Notes: a model not told the origin generated them from the letters alone. DNA of 64,000 nucleotides from Blautia sp. MSJ-19 (GCF_018918125.1 NZ_JAHLQA010000004.1:107336-171335); one strand, 5' to 3'. Counted from the first letter of the stretch, positions 7,771 through 17,133 are shown. Translations and numbers: made by a program.

Positions 7771-10700
7771 TCACAGCCGTACAATTTTGCTTTTTCCTTC
7801 CCGTATAAATTGTTTTACAAAGTCATCGTATTCACAGGGTCTTCCCCAGAAAAATCCCTGTCCGAAGTCCGGTTCAAGCCGCTGGATTTTTTTCCATTCT
7901 TCTTCGTTTTCAACACCTTCAATACAAATCTTCAAACCAAGATTATGAATCATCCTGCAAAATTGCTTCAACAGATAATACTCTTTTTCATCTGCCACAG
8001 CACTTGCGGTAAAAGAACGGTCGATTTTGATGATCTCCGGATCAAGCTCACTGAGATAGTGAAAATTAGAATATCCGGTTCCGAAATCATCCAATGCCAG
8101 CTTAATTCCCATACGCTTCAATTCTCTTAGGAAATGCTGTGTATTAATATCTCCCTCCAGCAGATCACTTTCCGTCAGTTCAATATTCATTGCATCCGGT
8201 GAAATACCTGCCTTTTCCATTTCAGCTGCAATGTCCAGGATCACATCCGACTTTGATACCTGTATCTGAGAGATGTTTATATTGACTTTAAATCCAGGAA
8301 GCATTTTTCTGATCTCACAGCACTTTTCCATTGCTTCCTTCATCATCCAACGGCCCACCGGAATGATCAGACCGGTCTCCTCCAAAATAGGAATAAATTC
8401 TGCCGGAGACACCATTCCAAATTTTGAAGAAGAAAAACGCATCAGCGCTTCTGCGCCACTCATACAGCCAGTTTCAGCCTCGATCACCGGCTGATAGAAT
8501 GCTACAAATCCCTGAAATCCATTTCTTGTCGCCTCTCTGAGTTCCTGTGTGATCTCTCCCTTTCGGATAAAATGTGCATAGTCTTTCTCATCAAATACAT
8601 AGCAGCGATTTCTTCCTCGCTTCTTTGCCTCATTCAGCGAAAAATCTGTGAGCTTCATAACTTCTGAATATTCGATATTCTCAGAACTGTGCAATGCCAG
8701 ACTTCCTCCAGAAATTGTATACATTACCTCAAAATCATTTTCTTCAATAAACTGATCCACAGACTCTCTTATCTTTGTAAAAAGTTTCCCTGCCTCTTTT
8801 GTATCATCAGAGGAAACGTCCAGAATCAGAAATTCATCTGCCATCAGTTTATATACGCTTTGATTTTCTGACATGCACGCTGAAATACATGCTGCTGTTT
8901 CTCTCAGTATAAAATCTCCATATTCCATACTGAATTTCTCATTAATTTCCCTGAAATGATCAATTCCGACACGCAGCAGATATCCTTTTTTCCAGGTCGG
9001 AACCGGATTGCTTATATATTCACGGAATCCCTTTTCACTCAACAGTCCACTTACATTGTCTGCTTTTTGTTTTCCTCCAATCTCATTTATACAACCGATC
9101 ATATAAACCGGATTCATTTTATCGTCACGCACCAGATATCCCTTACATTTAATCCAGACAGGTCTTTTCTGCAGATCCATCCATCGATACTCCATGTTGT
9201 GTGTACAGCGCTCCGTGCTTAACAGGTCATCAAATTCTGCTTTCAGTTTTGCATAATCAGGACCATATACAAATTCTCTGTGATATTCCATCACTTTGTG
9301 AAACGCATTTTTCGGAATACAGAATCGTTCCAATGCCTGTGGTGCAATATAATAATAATCTGTTCTGAAATCTACAATGTATGGATAATTATCGGTGGTA
9401 GGACTGATAAGATCGATCATGCTGCAGAGTTCACTCAAGGTCATATCCTGGTACTTTTTCTCGTGAAGAATCACTTCATCAATAATATCTTCCGCAGGAC
9501 GTTTTTCCATATAAGAAACTGTATTTTCAGAATCCGTTGTCTTTGCAACTTTTTTTCTTCTTTTCTGACGATACAGCATTGTATCGCTTCGCCTTACAAT
9601 ATCTTTAAAATCAATATCTGTATCCGGAATATAATATGCATATCCTGCTGAAATACTTAAAGGATAACTGAGATCACGTGACGTTTCTTTCAGAATCCTT
9701 TCCAGTACATTTATACATCCCGGAATCTGATTCTTTTCCTCACTATGATACACATACGCAAACTCATCGCCACCAATGCGAAAACAGTTTTTCTCATTTT
9801 TAAACGCACGCCGGATACACTGATAACAAAGCTTCAGTGCTTCGTCTCCTTTCTCGTGACCGAAATTGTCATTGATTTTCTTAAGATCATCTACATCAAA
9901 TAATACAACTCCTGTTGTCCGCAGCTCAATTTCCTGCTCATCCAGATACTTGATCATATTTTCATAGGCATTTCTGTTCATAGCTTCTGTCAGCATATCC
10001 ATATTTGCCATTTTCTGCAGATATGCAAGTTTCTGTTTCTGCACATACTGATCATAATATCTGTATACCTGTATCCAGATCAGCCCGACAATAAATCCCA
10101 TAGTTCCAAGTGGAAGAAATATCGATGTAGTTTTAAAATTTCTGATATAATACAGTGCAAGTTCCACCGTGCCAGATACCATTATAATATACAATGGATA
10201 CTTAAATTCCCGGGCTGCTTCGTTTTCTGTTTTTCCTGCTTCATAATGAATCAAAGCAAATGTATAAATAACTGTAACCACCATCAATATATGTGTGATC
10301 GGAAGCAGCTGAAAAATATCTATAATTCCCGCACATTGAAATATGACCTGTACTGCCATATTCATTAAAAACAGAATCGCCAGATATAACGCACCTTTAC
10401 GATATTTACTTTTACAGATATCATACAAAAGAAACGTAAATGGCACTGGAAATAAAAAAAATGAGAAAAAATCCACGAAGTAAAGGGTTCTTCCGTCCGG
10501 AATCAGGAACTGCATGAATCCACACTGCTGCAATGACCATATCGCAATCACCAAAGAAAAGATTCCCAGATTCAGTAAAATCTCATTTCTGCCATCTGAT
10601 TTTTCTCTGTTCTTCTTTCTCATACTGGAAAAATACAGAATCAGGCTGACTACCCCGGAAAACAAAATCCCACAGCTGATAAGCAATATTCCAAAGCTGT

Positions 10701-11163
10701 CCCTCAAAATTCTCAGTATGCAGTCGCCTCTTGTTCCAAAAGAAAGCGTAAACGCATTTCCATAATATTTCGGATATACCGGAAGTATCCTCACCTCCAG
10801 TTTTTTACCTGCACTGTTCTCCGGAATATCTACAATATGCCAGCATGAACCTGGTGACTTCATAAATCCGAGTGTATTTTCCTCTTTTCCATACTGATAA
10901 ATCTCTTTGCCATCAAGCAGAACTTCCACTCCCGTATGAGTCGTTTTAAACAAAACCGACTGTTGTCCATTAAATTTTTCCGGTAAAACTATATTCTCTG
11001 TTTTCACTTCGCCTTCCGATTCCTGTGCGGTCTCAAGTTGCACCGTACCGTCAAAAGATATCCGCTCCCGCGACGTACTCTGTGTATATATCCATCTGGA
11101 AAAAACAATGGCAAACAGCCCGAAGGCAACCAGCGTAATCCACAGTTTTTTTTCTATTCTCAT
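7771..11163 (-). CDS. Membrane GGDEF-PAS-GGDEF-EAL protein (c-di-GMP turnover)
   Basis: About 1130 residues. A membrane helix (about 5-25), an extracellular beta-rich domain (to ~150, GVEVLLDGKEIYQYG), then a multi-helix membrane block (~155-360) as in 7TMR-DISM receptors. GGDEF domain 1 (~390-545) has the intact RIGGDEF site; PAS (~600-690); GGDEF domain 2 (~700-860) is degenerate (LMADEF); EAL domain (~870-1115) has GAEALMRF, NIELTESDLLE, ALDDFGTGYSN and EGVENEEEW, so it should be catalytic. No RxxD I-site precedes GGDEF 1. Start at 11163 has GAGG six bases upstream; ATGs at 11202 and 11175 have weaker sites. Confidence 0.92.
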   Translation of the reverse strand: MRIEKKLWITLVAFGLFAIVFSRWIYTQSTSRERISFDGTVQLETAQESEGEVKTENIVLPEKFNGQQSVLFKTTHTGVEVLLDGKEIYQYGKEENTLGFMKSPGSCWHIVDIPENSAGKKLEVRILPVYPKYYGNAFTLSFGTRGDCILRILRDSFGILLISCGILFSGVVSLILYFSSMRKKNREKSDGRNEILLNLGIFSLVIAIWSLQQCGFMQFLIPDGRTLYFVDFFSFFLFPVPFTFLLYDICKSKYRKGALYLAILFLMNMAVQVIFQCAGIIDIFQLLPITHILMVVTVIYTFALIHYEAGKTENEAAREFKYPLYIIMVSGTVELALYYIRNFKTTSIFLPLGTMGFIVGLIWIQVYRYYDQYVQKQKLAYLQKMANMDMLTEAMNRNAYENMIKYLDEQEIELRTTGVVLFDVDDLKKINDNFGHEKGDEALKLCYQCIRRAFKNEKNCFRIGGDEFAYVYHSEEKNQIPGCINVLERILKETSRDLSYPLSISAGYAYYIPDTDIDFKDIVRRSDTMLYRQKRRKKVAKTTDSENTVSYMEKRPAEDIIDEVILHEKKYQDMTLSELCSMIDLISPTTDNYPYIVDFRTDYYYIAPQALERFCIPKNAFHKVMEYHREFVYGPDYAKLKAEFDDLLSTERCTHNMEYRWMDLQKRPVWIKCKGYLVRDDKMNPVYMIGCINEIGGKQKADNVSGLLSEKGFREYISNPVPTWKKGYLLRVGIDHFREINEKFSMEYGDFILRETAACISACMSENQSVYKLMADEFLILDVSSDDTKEAGKLFTKIRESVDQFIEENDFEVMYTISGGSLALHSSENIEYSEVMKLTDFSLNEAKKRGRNRCYVFDEKDYAHFIRKGEITQELREATRNGFQGFVAFYQPVIEAETGCMSGAEALMRFSSSKFGMVSPAEFIPILEETGLIIPVGRWMMKEAMEKCCEIRKMLPGFKVNINISQIQVSKSDVILDIAAEMEKAGISPDAMNIELTESDLLEGDINTQHFLRELKRMGIKLALDDFGTGYSNFHYLSELDPEIIKIDRSFTASAVADEKEYYLLKQFCRMIHNLGLKICIEGVENEEEWKKIQRLEPDFGQGFFWGRPCEYDDFVKQFIREGKSKIVRL

Positions 11164-11238
11164 CTCGTTCCTCATCCGTAAATTTAGTGATCTGTTCTGC
11201 ATCAATATCTTTGTCCTGCAGTCTTTCTTTTTCTCGCT

Positions 11239-11349
11239 CTAAAATAACGATATATTTTCATGATCTGATTTCTCAGATGCCATAAAAGCGTCAATCGCCG
11301 CTAATGTATTTCCCTTTCTTGCACTTCCGTTAATGATTGCGATTTTCAT
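11239..11349 (-). pseudogene. N-terminal fragment of an NADPH-dependent FMN reductase/flavodoxin-like gene
   Basis: Only 36 residues: MKIAIINGSARKGNT, the typical FMN-binding first strand and loop of iron-sulfur flavoproteins/FMN reductases, followed by AIDAFMASEKSDHENISLF and a stop. Normal family length is about 180-200 residues. It has its own RBS (GTGAGGAAA), so the 5' end of the gene and promoter region were kept while the rest was lost, next to the start of the GGDEF-EAL gene. Confidence 0.7.
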
Positions 11350-11539
11350 CGTATTTTCCTCACTTTCAATTTTTATTTTCAGCAGTGTATCCCATTGGGA
11401 TTCGTTTTGGTTCATGTCGTGTCCCCTATTGTCACACTTCCAGTATAGCATACTATTGATTATTTTAGGAGCAGAATCCTCCACTAAACCTTTCCCGTCC
11501 ATTCCTTTTCGCTTTCACCGTTAAGAAATGTATTTCTTT

Positions 11540-12526
11540 TTATTTTAAAAAACACAAAATCTGTTCTACATATACCTGCATCGTCTCGTCATCGCTTCCA
11601 AATATTTCATGTTTACTTTCGGGCATATATACATATTCACATGAAGTCCTGCCTTTCTGCTGCAGTTTCTTCGCAAATTTCTGTATCGCACGGACAGAAA
11701 CGAACGCATCTTTCTCTGCCTGAAACAACAGTATCGGTGCAGTAAGTCTTTTCCATCCATAGTATCTTATATACCAGCTCATTCTTATTGAAGCCAGCAG
11801 CCATCCATAAGAAGCAGCACTTGTCTGAATTTCCCTGCGCCGTTTACGAATCTCATGATACCTTATAAATCTTGCTTCCGAAACCGCTGCACTTGTCTCA
11901 AGCGTTTCACTTCCATCATAAGGCTTTTGTCCAATCACATACTTTGCGTCCCTTCCCACCAGACATTCCGCCTGTGCAATCGCAACCGTCACGGGCCAGG
12001 GTACATTTCCGGTAAGTGGCCGTATCATTGGCGAACTGAGTATGATCTTCTGAAAGAGCTCCGGTTCCCATGAGGCTGCGATCGTACCGATTGCCCCTCC
12101 CATAGAATGGGCAAACAGGATCAGCGGCAAATCAGAATATTCTTTTTTTGCCACATGACACACTTTCATAAAATCCCGCACAAAACGCTTCCAGGTGTCA
12201 ATATGTACCAGTGACAAATCCTCTGTCAGTCGATAACTCAAACCGTGCCCCGTATGTTCCGGCATACACACATGGTATCCGGCTTTCATGAAGTAGTATA
12301 TCATTTCATCATATTTCGGTGCGCCTTCCGTAAAGCCATGGCTGATGATAATAACACCCTGTGGCTTATCTGTCTCATAAAACTTCACATGAAGTTTCCC
12401 GGCTTTTTCTCTTTGTTCAGCCTCTCTTGCTCCTGTAATATAACATTCCCTGCAATGTGCATGCAAATACGGTTCTACTTCATCTTTCATAATATCCGCA
12501 AATTTATCTTCCTGTATGATTTTCAT
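11540..12526 (-). CDS. Alpha/beta hydrolase (serine aminopeptidase S33/lysophospholipase type)
   Basis: 328 residues. Oxyanion-hole HGFTEG near 83, nucleophile elbow FAHSMGGA near 165, late acid LLFQAEKDAF and catalytic His in ESKHEIFG near 307. The architecture is that of Hydrolase_4 monoacylglycerol lipase/lysophospholipase-like proteins; substrate unknown. Its start overlaps the stop of the GPH permease by four bases (ATGA), so the two are translationally coupled and probably handle the same compound, under control of the TetR gene upstream. Confidence 0.9.
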   Translation of the reverse strand: MKIIQEDKFADIMKDEVEPYLHAHCRECYITGAREAEQREKAGKLHVKFYETDKPQGVIIISHGFTEGAPKYDEMIYYFMKAGYHVCMPEHTGHGLSYRLTEDLSLVHIDTWKRFVRDFMKVCHVAKKEYSDLPLILFAHSMGGAIGTIAASWEPELFQKIILSSPMIRPLTGNVPWPVTVAIAQAECLVGRDAKYVIGQKPYDGSETLETSAAVSEARFIRYHEIRKRRREIQTSAASYGWLLASIRMSWYIRYYGWKRLTAPILLFQAEKDAFVSVRAIQKFAKKLQQKGRTSCEYVYMPESKHEIFGSDDETMQVYVEQILCFLK

Positions 12527-13884
12527 TCTCTCTTCCCACCAATAATTCCATTAATCTTTTTCTCATTATAAAATACCAGTATGATTCCACCTATGCAGCA
12601 AAATACTGCTGCACCAAAGGCAGCCACACGATATCCGGTTCCGTCTCCTGCCCCAATCGTGGACACTGCTGTAAAGATCAGCATAGAAAGACTCTGTCCA
12701 AGTTTAAACGCAAAAGTTCTCGCAGCATAAAACATTCCTTCACGGTTACTTCCAGTCTTAATCGAATCACTCTGTGCAATGTCAGCCACTACTGCCTGTG
12801 GAAGAATTCCAAAGATTGCCATAGGAAGTGCAGCCACAACCGTCAGAATCAGCCCCTGAACTGTTGCCGGAATAAGTGTCATTTTTCCCATAAAACCTGT
12901 ATAAAAATAAGCCAGACTAAATACCGCAAACGCAAAAAGAATCATCTTTTTCTTTCCCAGTTTCGGTGTGAGTTTATTTACCGGCACATAAAACACCAGA
13001 GATAACGCAGTCATTCCGACAAAATACAGTGTTGTCATGGTCTCCGGAAGTTTCAGCAGACTGGTTACAAAAAACGGCAGCCCTGTCTGAAACATCGTAA
13101 GTGCGATCCAGTAAAAAATATCCGAACCTACAAATTTTCGAAACTCACCATTCTTAAATGTCGCAACCAGCGAACGAAAAGCCGACTCTTTTGCAGGAAC
13201 TGTATTTACATAATCTTTTTCCCTGATGCAGAACACCGGTACCAGCATACAGATAAAAGCCACTGCAGCCATCAATGTAAATGTCACACGGATAGCTCCG
13301 ACTCTTCCAAATGCCGGAATAAATGTCCCCCAGATTGTCGGTGCCAGATAAGCCACTGCCGTTCCTGCAATAAAAGTAAATGAGATTACTGTAGAAATAT
13401 TCAGACGCTCCTGCTGTGTGTGCCCTAATTCCGGAATTAACGCATTATACGGAGTACAATACGCAGTGATGGAAAGGTAATATGCCAGGATCATCAGTAG
13501 CAGAAAAGCCGCGTTGATCCAACTGTTTTTATTAACCGGCGACCAGAATACCAGTACCGTAGATAATGCCAATGGCAGAGATGCCCATTTCAAAAAAGGA
13601 ATTCTTCGGCCATTTTTCGAGGTACATCTGTCAGACCAGGATGCGATCATTGGATCTGTGAATGCATCAAAAATTCTTCCAAACGCTGTAATTCCGCCAA
13701 TGATCGTGAAAATTCCAAGGACAACCAGTCCCTGTGGGATAAATACCGTCTGTCCCTGACTGATTGCCGTCTTGTCCGGCTGATAAAAATAAACGAGCCA
13801 GTTGGATATGATTCCGGATAGCATTGCCCATCCAAACTGTCCTGCTGCAAACTGCCATATTTTTGCTGTTGTTAATTTCTTCAT
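12523..13884 (-). CDS. GPH-family (MFS) sugar or glycoside permease
   Basis: 453 residues, about 12 membrane segments. N-terminal FDAFTDPMIASWSDR and KNGRRIPFLKWASLP are the glycoside-pentoside-hexuronide:cation symporter signature loop. RBS GGAGG precedes the ATG. Located between a TetR regulator and a hydrolase, it probably imports a substrate (or exports a product) of that hydrolase. The identity of the substrate is not visible. Confidence 0.88.
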   Translation of the reverse strand: MKKLTTAKIWQFAAGQFGWAMLSGIISNWLVYFYQPDKTAISQGQTVFIPQGLVVLGIFTIIGGITAFGRIFDAFTDPMIASWSDRCTSKNGRRIPFLKWASLPLALSTVLVFWSPVNKNSWINAAFLLLMILAYYLSITAYCTPYNALIPELGHTQQERLNISTVISFTFIAGTAVAYLAPTIWGTFIPAFGRVGAIRVTFTLMAAVAFICMLVPVFCIREKDYVNTVPAKESAFRSLVATFKNGEFRKFVGSDIFYWIALTMFQTGLPFFVTSLLKLPETMTTLYFVGMTALSLVFYVPVNKLTPKLGKKKMILFAFAVFSLAYFYTGFMGKMTLIPATVQGLILTVVAALPMAIFGILPQAVVADIAQSDSIKTGSNREGMFYAARTFAFKLGQSLSMLIFTAVSTIGAGDGTGYRVAAFGAAVFCCIGGIILVFYNEKKINGIIGGKRE

Positions 13885-13929
13885 ATTGTGCCTCCTGATA
13901 CTACTTTTATCTTGCTACATATTGTAATT

Positions 13930-14577
13930 TTATCCCTTGATTCCCCTCAACAGCAGCTCTGTGACAATATGGAACTGCCGATTTCCTTCAACCGCCTGGT
14001 CCGAAGAGAGAATTTCTCCTCCCACCACCAGTTTCTGCATCACTGCCAAAAGAGTATGTGTCAACGAAAAATACATCTCGTCTATTGAACAGGTAAAAAA
14101 CAGACTTTCATCTGCCAGCCCTTTTTCCAGTGCATCTGTCACATGTGGTTTCAATCGAAGGATACCACTCTCATAATCTGCCAATCGTTCTTCGGATATC
14201 TGGTATTTTTTTACAAAAACATCGAATTCCTGCAGAAATTTCAGAAATGCTTTTTCCTCCTGAAATATTCTTTCCAGAACATTCATGATTTTCTGAAGCT
14301 GCATATAGCCCGTACCGACCGTCTTCAGTTCTATCAGATATTTCTCTGAAACTTTCTGCCAGTAACATTCTGCCGTCTCTATCACCAGTTCGATTTTCGT
14401 AGAAAAATATCGATATATCGTTGCGACCCCCACGCCAGAGCATTTCGCAACTTCCTCCATAGACGTATCCTCCACACACTTCTCCCAGAACAGTTTCATT
14501 GATGTCTGAATGATTTTTTCCCGTCTCTGCTGCGCCTGACGTTCTCTTGTTGAAGTTACTTTTTCTGTTGCATTCAT
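13930..14577 (-). CDS. TetR/AcrR-family regulator
   Basis: 215 residues. The N-terminal 60 residues hold the TetR helix-turn-helix: MKLFWEKCVEDTSMEEVAKC, then SGVGVATIYRYFSTKIEL. The variable C-terminus should bind an effector. It heads the GPH-permease/hydrolase operon and a perfect palindrome lies over its own -10 box, so it is very likely an autorepressor of all three genes. Confidence 0.92.
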   Translation of the reverse strand: MNATEKVTSTRERQAQQRREKIIQTSMKLFWEKCVEDTSMEEVAKCSGVGVATIYRYFSTKIELVIETAECYWQKVSEKYLIELKTVGTGYMQLQKIMNVLERIFQEEKAFLKFLQEFDVFVKKYQISEERLADYESGILRLKPHVTDALEKGLADESLFFTCSIDEMYFSLTHTLLAVMQKLVVGGEILSSDQAVEGNRQFHIVTELLLRGIKG

Positions 14578-14631
14578 TTTCTCTCACCACCTTCTTTGTA
14601 TTAATTTCTGGTGTAAATATTATTCTTCTTT

Positions 14632-14669
14632 ATGATAGTGATACTATCATTTTTATTTCTGTTGTACAA
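14632..14669 (-). promoter_or_regulatory. tetR promoter with overlapping palindromic operator
   Basis: Minus-strand promoter TTGTAC (14664-14669), 17-bp spacer, TAGTAT (14641-14646). The perfect palindrome ATGATAGT-GAT-ACTATCAT (14632-14650) covers the -10 box, the typical position for autorepression by a TetR protein. Confidence 0.75.
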
Positions 14670-14720
14670 TGGTTTTTTATTATTTTTCATATCTTTGTGC
14701 ATTTTGTATATTATATAAAA

Positions 14721-14748
14721 AGACACCTGCCACTTAGGACAGATGCCT
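14721..14748 (-). terminator. Terminator of the ArsC-like gene
   Basis: Minus strand AGGCATCTGTC and GGCAGGTGTCT form an 11-bp stem (three G-U pairs) with a six-base loop, then TTTTTATATAA. It closes the transcript of the gene ending at 14766. Confidence 0.7.
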
Positions 14749-14765
14749 CTCATTTAACTAGTGAA

Positions 14766-15107
14766 TTATTTCCAGCTTTTCCACACATCAGGCTGATACC
14801 CCAGTGTAGACTGTTTTCCATTTCGAACTACTGGTGTTTTTATTACCTGCGGATTCTCGAGTATCTTCGCCAACTTATCCTCATCGGCAATGTATTTAAT
14901 CAACGCAAGTGTATCTTTGTCCTTGCCGTCCCAGTTGATCATATTTTCCAGACCACCATTGACCTGTGCAACGGATGTAAACTCACCTTTACTCATGCCT
15001 TTTTCTTTCATATCAATAAACTGGTACTTAATACCACGTTCCTTGAAAAAACGTTCTGCTTTCTTCGTATCATTACATTTCTTCGTACCAAAAATCTGTA
15101 TGTTCAT
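14766..15107 (-). CDS. ArsC/Spx/YffB-family thioredoxin-fold protein
   Basis: 113 residues starting MNIQIFGTKKCNDTKKAERF: one redox Cys in a KKC-x2-(T) context, followed by the ArsC core and the PVVRNGKQSTLGYQP segment. It belongs to the arsenate reductase/Spx/YffB superfamily. Lacking a CxxC pair, it is neither a classical Spx nor clearly an arsenate reductase; no ars genes are nearby. RBS AGGAG is well placed. Confidence 0.85.
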   Translation of the reverse strand: MNIQIFGTKKCNDTKKAERFFKERGIKYQFIDMKEKGMSKGEFTSVAQVNGGLENMINWDGKDKDTLALIKYIADEDKLAKILENPQVIKTPVVRNGKQSTLGYQPDVWKSWK

Positions 15108-15141
15108 AATCTTCTCCTGTCTTATTTAAATCTAATACGGC

Positions 15142-15375
15142 CTACTTTACAAGCCCTGTGTTGCTTCTGTATTCTTCATTAAGCTCACGCAGTTCTTTTT
15201 CGCCATTAATGTACGGTTCATAAAAAGCATCTACAGATCCGCCTCCCAGATTATCGCAGCCATTACAGAAATCACATGCACCACCGCACTGATTCAGGCC
15301 CTCCTGAACAATACGAATTCTTTCTTCTTTTGTTGTATCCTTAATCAATATACTTTTTATTTCCATAATCATCAT
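15142..15375 (-). CDS. Small Cys-rich protein, possible metal site
   Basis: 77 residues. The centre has four closely spaced Cys (QCGGACDFCNGCDNLGGG: C-x3-C-x2-C-x2-C) before a Gly run; the tail is acidic and ends YRSNTGLVK. Such spacing suits a zinc or Fe-S site. I know similar small proteins in Lachnospiraceae but no function. It follows the DUF4268 gene after a perfect inverted repeat and could be co-transcribed with the ArsC-like gene. ATGs at 15375, 15372 and 15366 are all possible starts; AAGGGAA lies just ahead. Confidence 0.6.
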   Translation of the reverse strand: MMIMEIKSILIKDTTKEERIRIVQEGLNQCGGACDFCNGCDNLGGGSVDAFYEPYINGEKELRELNEEYRSNTGLVK

Positions 15376-15383
15376 TTCCCTTC

Positions 15384-15420
15384 GTCATTTAAACGCTATT
15401 ATAAATAACGTTTAAATGAC
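15384..15420. repeat. Perfect 12-bp inverted repeat overlapping the DUF4268 stop codon
   Basis: GTCATTTAAACG (15384-15395) and CGTTTAAATGAC (15409-15420) with a 13-base AT-rich loop. The DUF4268 stop codon (15399-15401) lies in the loop. On the minus strand there is no T-run after it; on the plus strand CTTTTTC follows. It stands between two same-strand genes and directly ahead of the RBS of the Cys-rich gene, so it could be an mRNA 3'-end stabiliser, an operator or a recombination scar. Confidence 0.7.
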
Positions 15421-16316
15421 TTTTTCATTTTTATACAAGTGTCCATTATGTAATCAAACTGCTCCGGCCATGTCGCTCTGTCATCCAAATCTACCGTTTT
15501 TTCAATCAAAATACGGCTTGCTTTTCTTTCCGGCAGTTCTTTCCACTCCAATTCCATCTCCATAGCCTTCTCTATTTCATCTTTATGAGTAAACAAACTC
15601 TTAAACAATTCTTTGTCGTCATTTATATACAGCTCAACATCAACCGCTTTTCTTTTCTGAATCTGCGACACAGCGATATGGCAGGCAGATGAGCCGATGC
15701 TGAAATCCATCCAATGATCCGTTGTCGGTTTTCTTTTATTAAAAATCCTTGAAAAATTTGCATCACTAAACGCATAATCATTGAATGCCTGCCAGTATTC
15801 TAATCTCTGCTGCTGAGTTGGATTGGCAGATGTTGTTTTCTTGATTTCCTTTGTCCAGTCATTTGGTCTTTCAACAACTGTAAACGATGGTGCTATCTTC
15901 GAATCTCCAATCTGAAACAATTTTATTTCACATAAAAAGAACCCTATCTTATCATCTGTGTGATTATTCAGCCATTCTACTGCTGCTTTATGTTCCTCGC
16001 GAGCATGTTTCACCACCCAGATAAGCACATCTGCACCTTTTCCTGATGCATATGTAATCAATTTCCCAAGATGGTCATGGTCCGTATCCTCTAACTGATT
16101 TTCAATTATAATCTTCCTGTCTGTTCCCGTTTCAGAGGCATAAATATCTACATTAAAATCGCCAACTGAAGATTCCGTCTCATCCACAGTAATATCCAAA
16201 CCTACAGCATCTGCAAGCAGATCTACATTCTCAGCTACCCATGGAGTAAAATTCAATGCTTCATGCGGCCATATACTCCTTAAATCTGTAATTTCCTTTA
16301 ATGTGCCAAGATTCAC
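15399..16316 (-). CDS. DUF4268 protein with PD-(D/E)XK nuclease-like core
   Basis: 305 residues. The N-terminal part has the restriction-endonuclease-like pattern VGDFNVDIYAS (Asp57) ... KIIIENQLEDTDHDHLGK (Glu72, Gln74), where Q replaces the usual K, as is common for DUF4268-type proteins. The C-terminal half (~160-300) is the DUF4268 domain (WMDFSIGSSACHIAV). GTG start at 16316 with AGGAG upstream. Known: such proteins are frequent as lone genes in defence-rich regions; inference: nuclease part of a restriction or anti-phage function. Next gene upstream is an HNH endonuclease. Confidence 0.78.
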   Translation of the reverse strand: MNLGTLKEITDLRSIWPHEALNFTPWVAENVDLLADAVGLDITVDETESSVGDFNVDIYASETGTDRKIIIENQLEDTDHDHLGKLITYASGKGADVLIWVVKHAREEHKAAVEWLNNHTDDKIGFFLCEIKLFQIGDSKIAPSFTVVERPNDWTKEIKKTTSANPTQQQRLEYWQAFNDYAFSDANFSRIFNKRKPTTDHWMDFSIGSSACHIAVSQIQKRKAVDVELYINDDKELFKSLFTHKDEIEKAMEMELEWKELPERKASRILIEKTVDLDDRATWPEQFDYIMDTCIKMKKSFKRYL

Positions 16317-16397
16317 TATTGTCCTCTCCTTTTATCAACATTTAATTTTTTCGTTTGCCTTCACTTCTGACCGGAAGTTATTTTTTAGCATCTGCAC

Positions 16398-17021
16398 TTA
16401 TAAAAACAAATCCTCTACCCACCAGGGTTTATTTTCCTCTCCTTTTATTTCATCCAGTCTTTTTATATCAACACCCATATACTCTCCAAATGCTTTAATG
16501 AGCATCCTGTACTTCCCAGCATATGTAGCCGTATTCCAATAATTCTGTCCCCAGTGTGTGCTTACTTCGTCATTTAATTTCTTTAATCTTTGTTGTATAA
16601 ATTCCTCTATCTCTTCATCATTTTTCAAATTTTTCGCATGATCAATGATAAACTCCAGTGCATTTTTAAAACTATGTTTATAAATCAATCTATATTCTTT
16701 CATTCCCATTGTAGTCCAGAACATATCATAGAATGGATACCCATATCCACGAATCCAGTCCCACATAATCTCCGGATCTGCAACATTCGGTCCATCTGCA
16801 TGACATCTCTTACACAAAAGCACTAAATTCTGCGGTTCATCTTTTCCACCCAAAGCAGCCGGAATAATATGAGCTCTTTCTAATGGACGTTTGTATCCAC
16901 ATCTCCAGCATCTTTCATTCGCTTCCGCCCAGTCAACACTCAGACCACATTCGTCCTGATACTTTACCCAATACGATACAATTTCTTCTTTTGATGTTTT
17001 TATTGATTCTTTTTCGCTCAA
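16398..17021 (-). CDS. HNH endonuclease
   Basis: 207 residues. Zinc-finger type HNH near the N-terminus: CWRCG (Cys38, Cys41), LERAHIIPAALGG (His51), PQNLVLLCKRCHADG (Asn65, Cys70, Cys73, His74). The C-terminal ~120 residues are helical without a recognised domain. TTG start with an AGGAGG site. It sits 81 bases upstream of the DUF4268 gene on the same strand; the two may form one restriction-like unit. Confidence 0.88.
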   Translation of the reverse strand: MSEKESIKTSKEEIVSYWVKYQDECGLSVDWAEANERCWRCGYKRPLERAHIIPAALGGKDEPQNLVLLCKRCHADGPNVADPEIMWDWIRGYGYPFYDMFWTTMGMKEYRLIYKHSFKNALEFIIDHAKNLKNDEEIEEFIQQRLKKLNDEVSTHWGQNYWNTATYAGKYRMLIKAFGEYMGVDIKRLDEIKGEENKPWWVEDLFL

Positions 17022-17133
17022 AGTGCTTTTCCTCCTGGCTCATTCATATTTTAATACAGGATTCCAAAATAATCCAGATATGCTTCATAAGGATCCTGGT
17101 TTCAGCTGTAAAGCTTTTTCATCCGGATATTCC

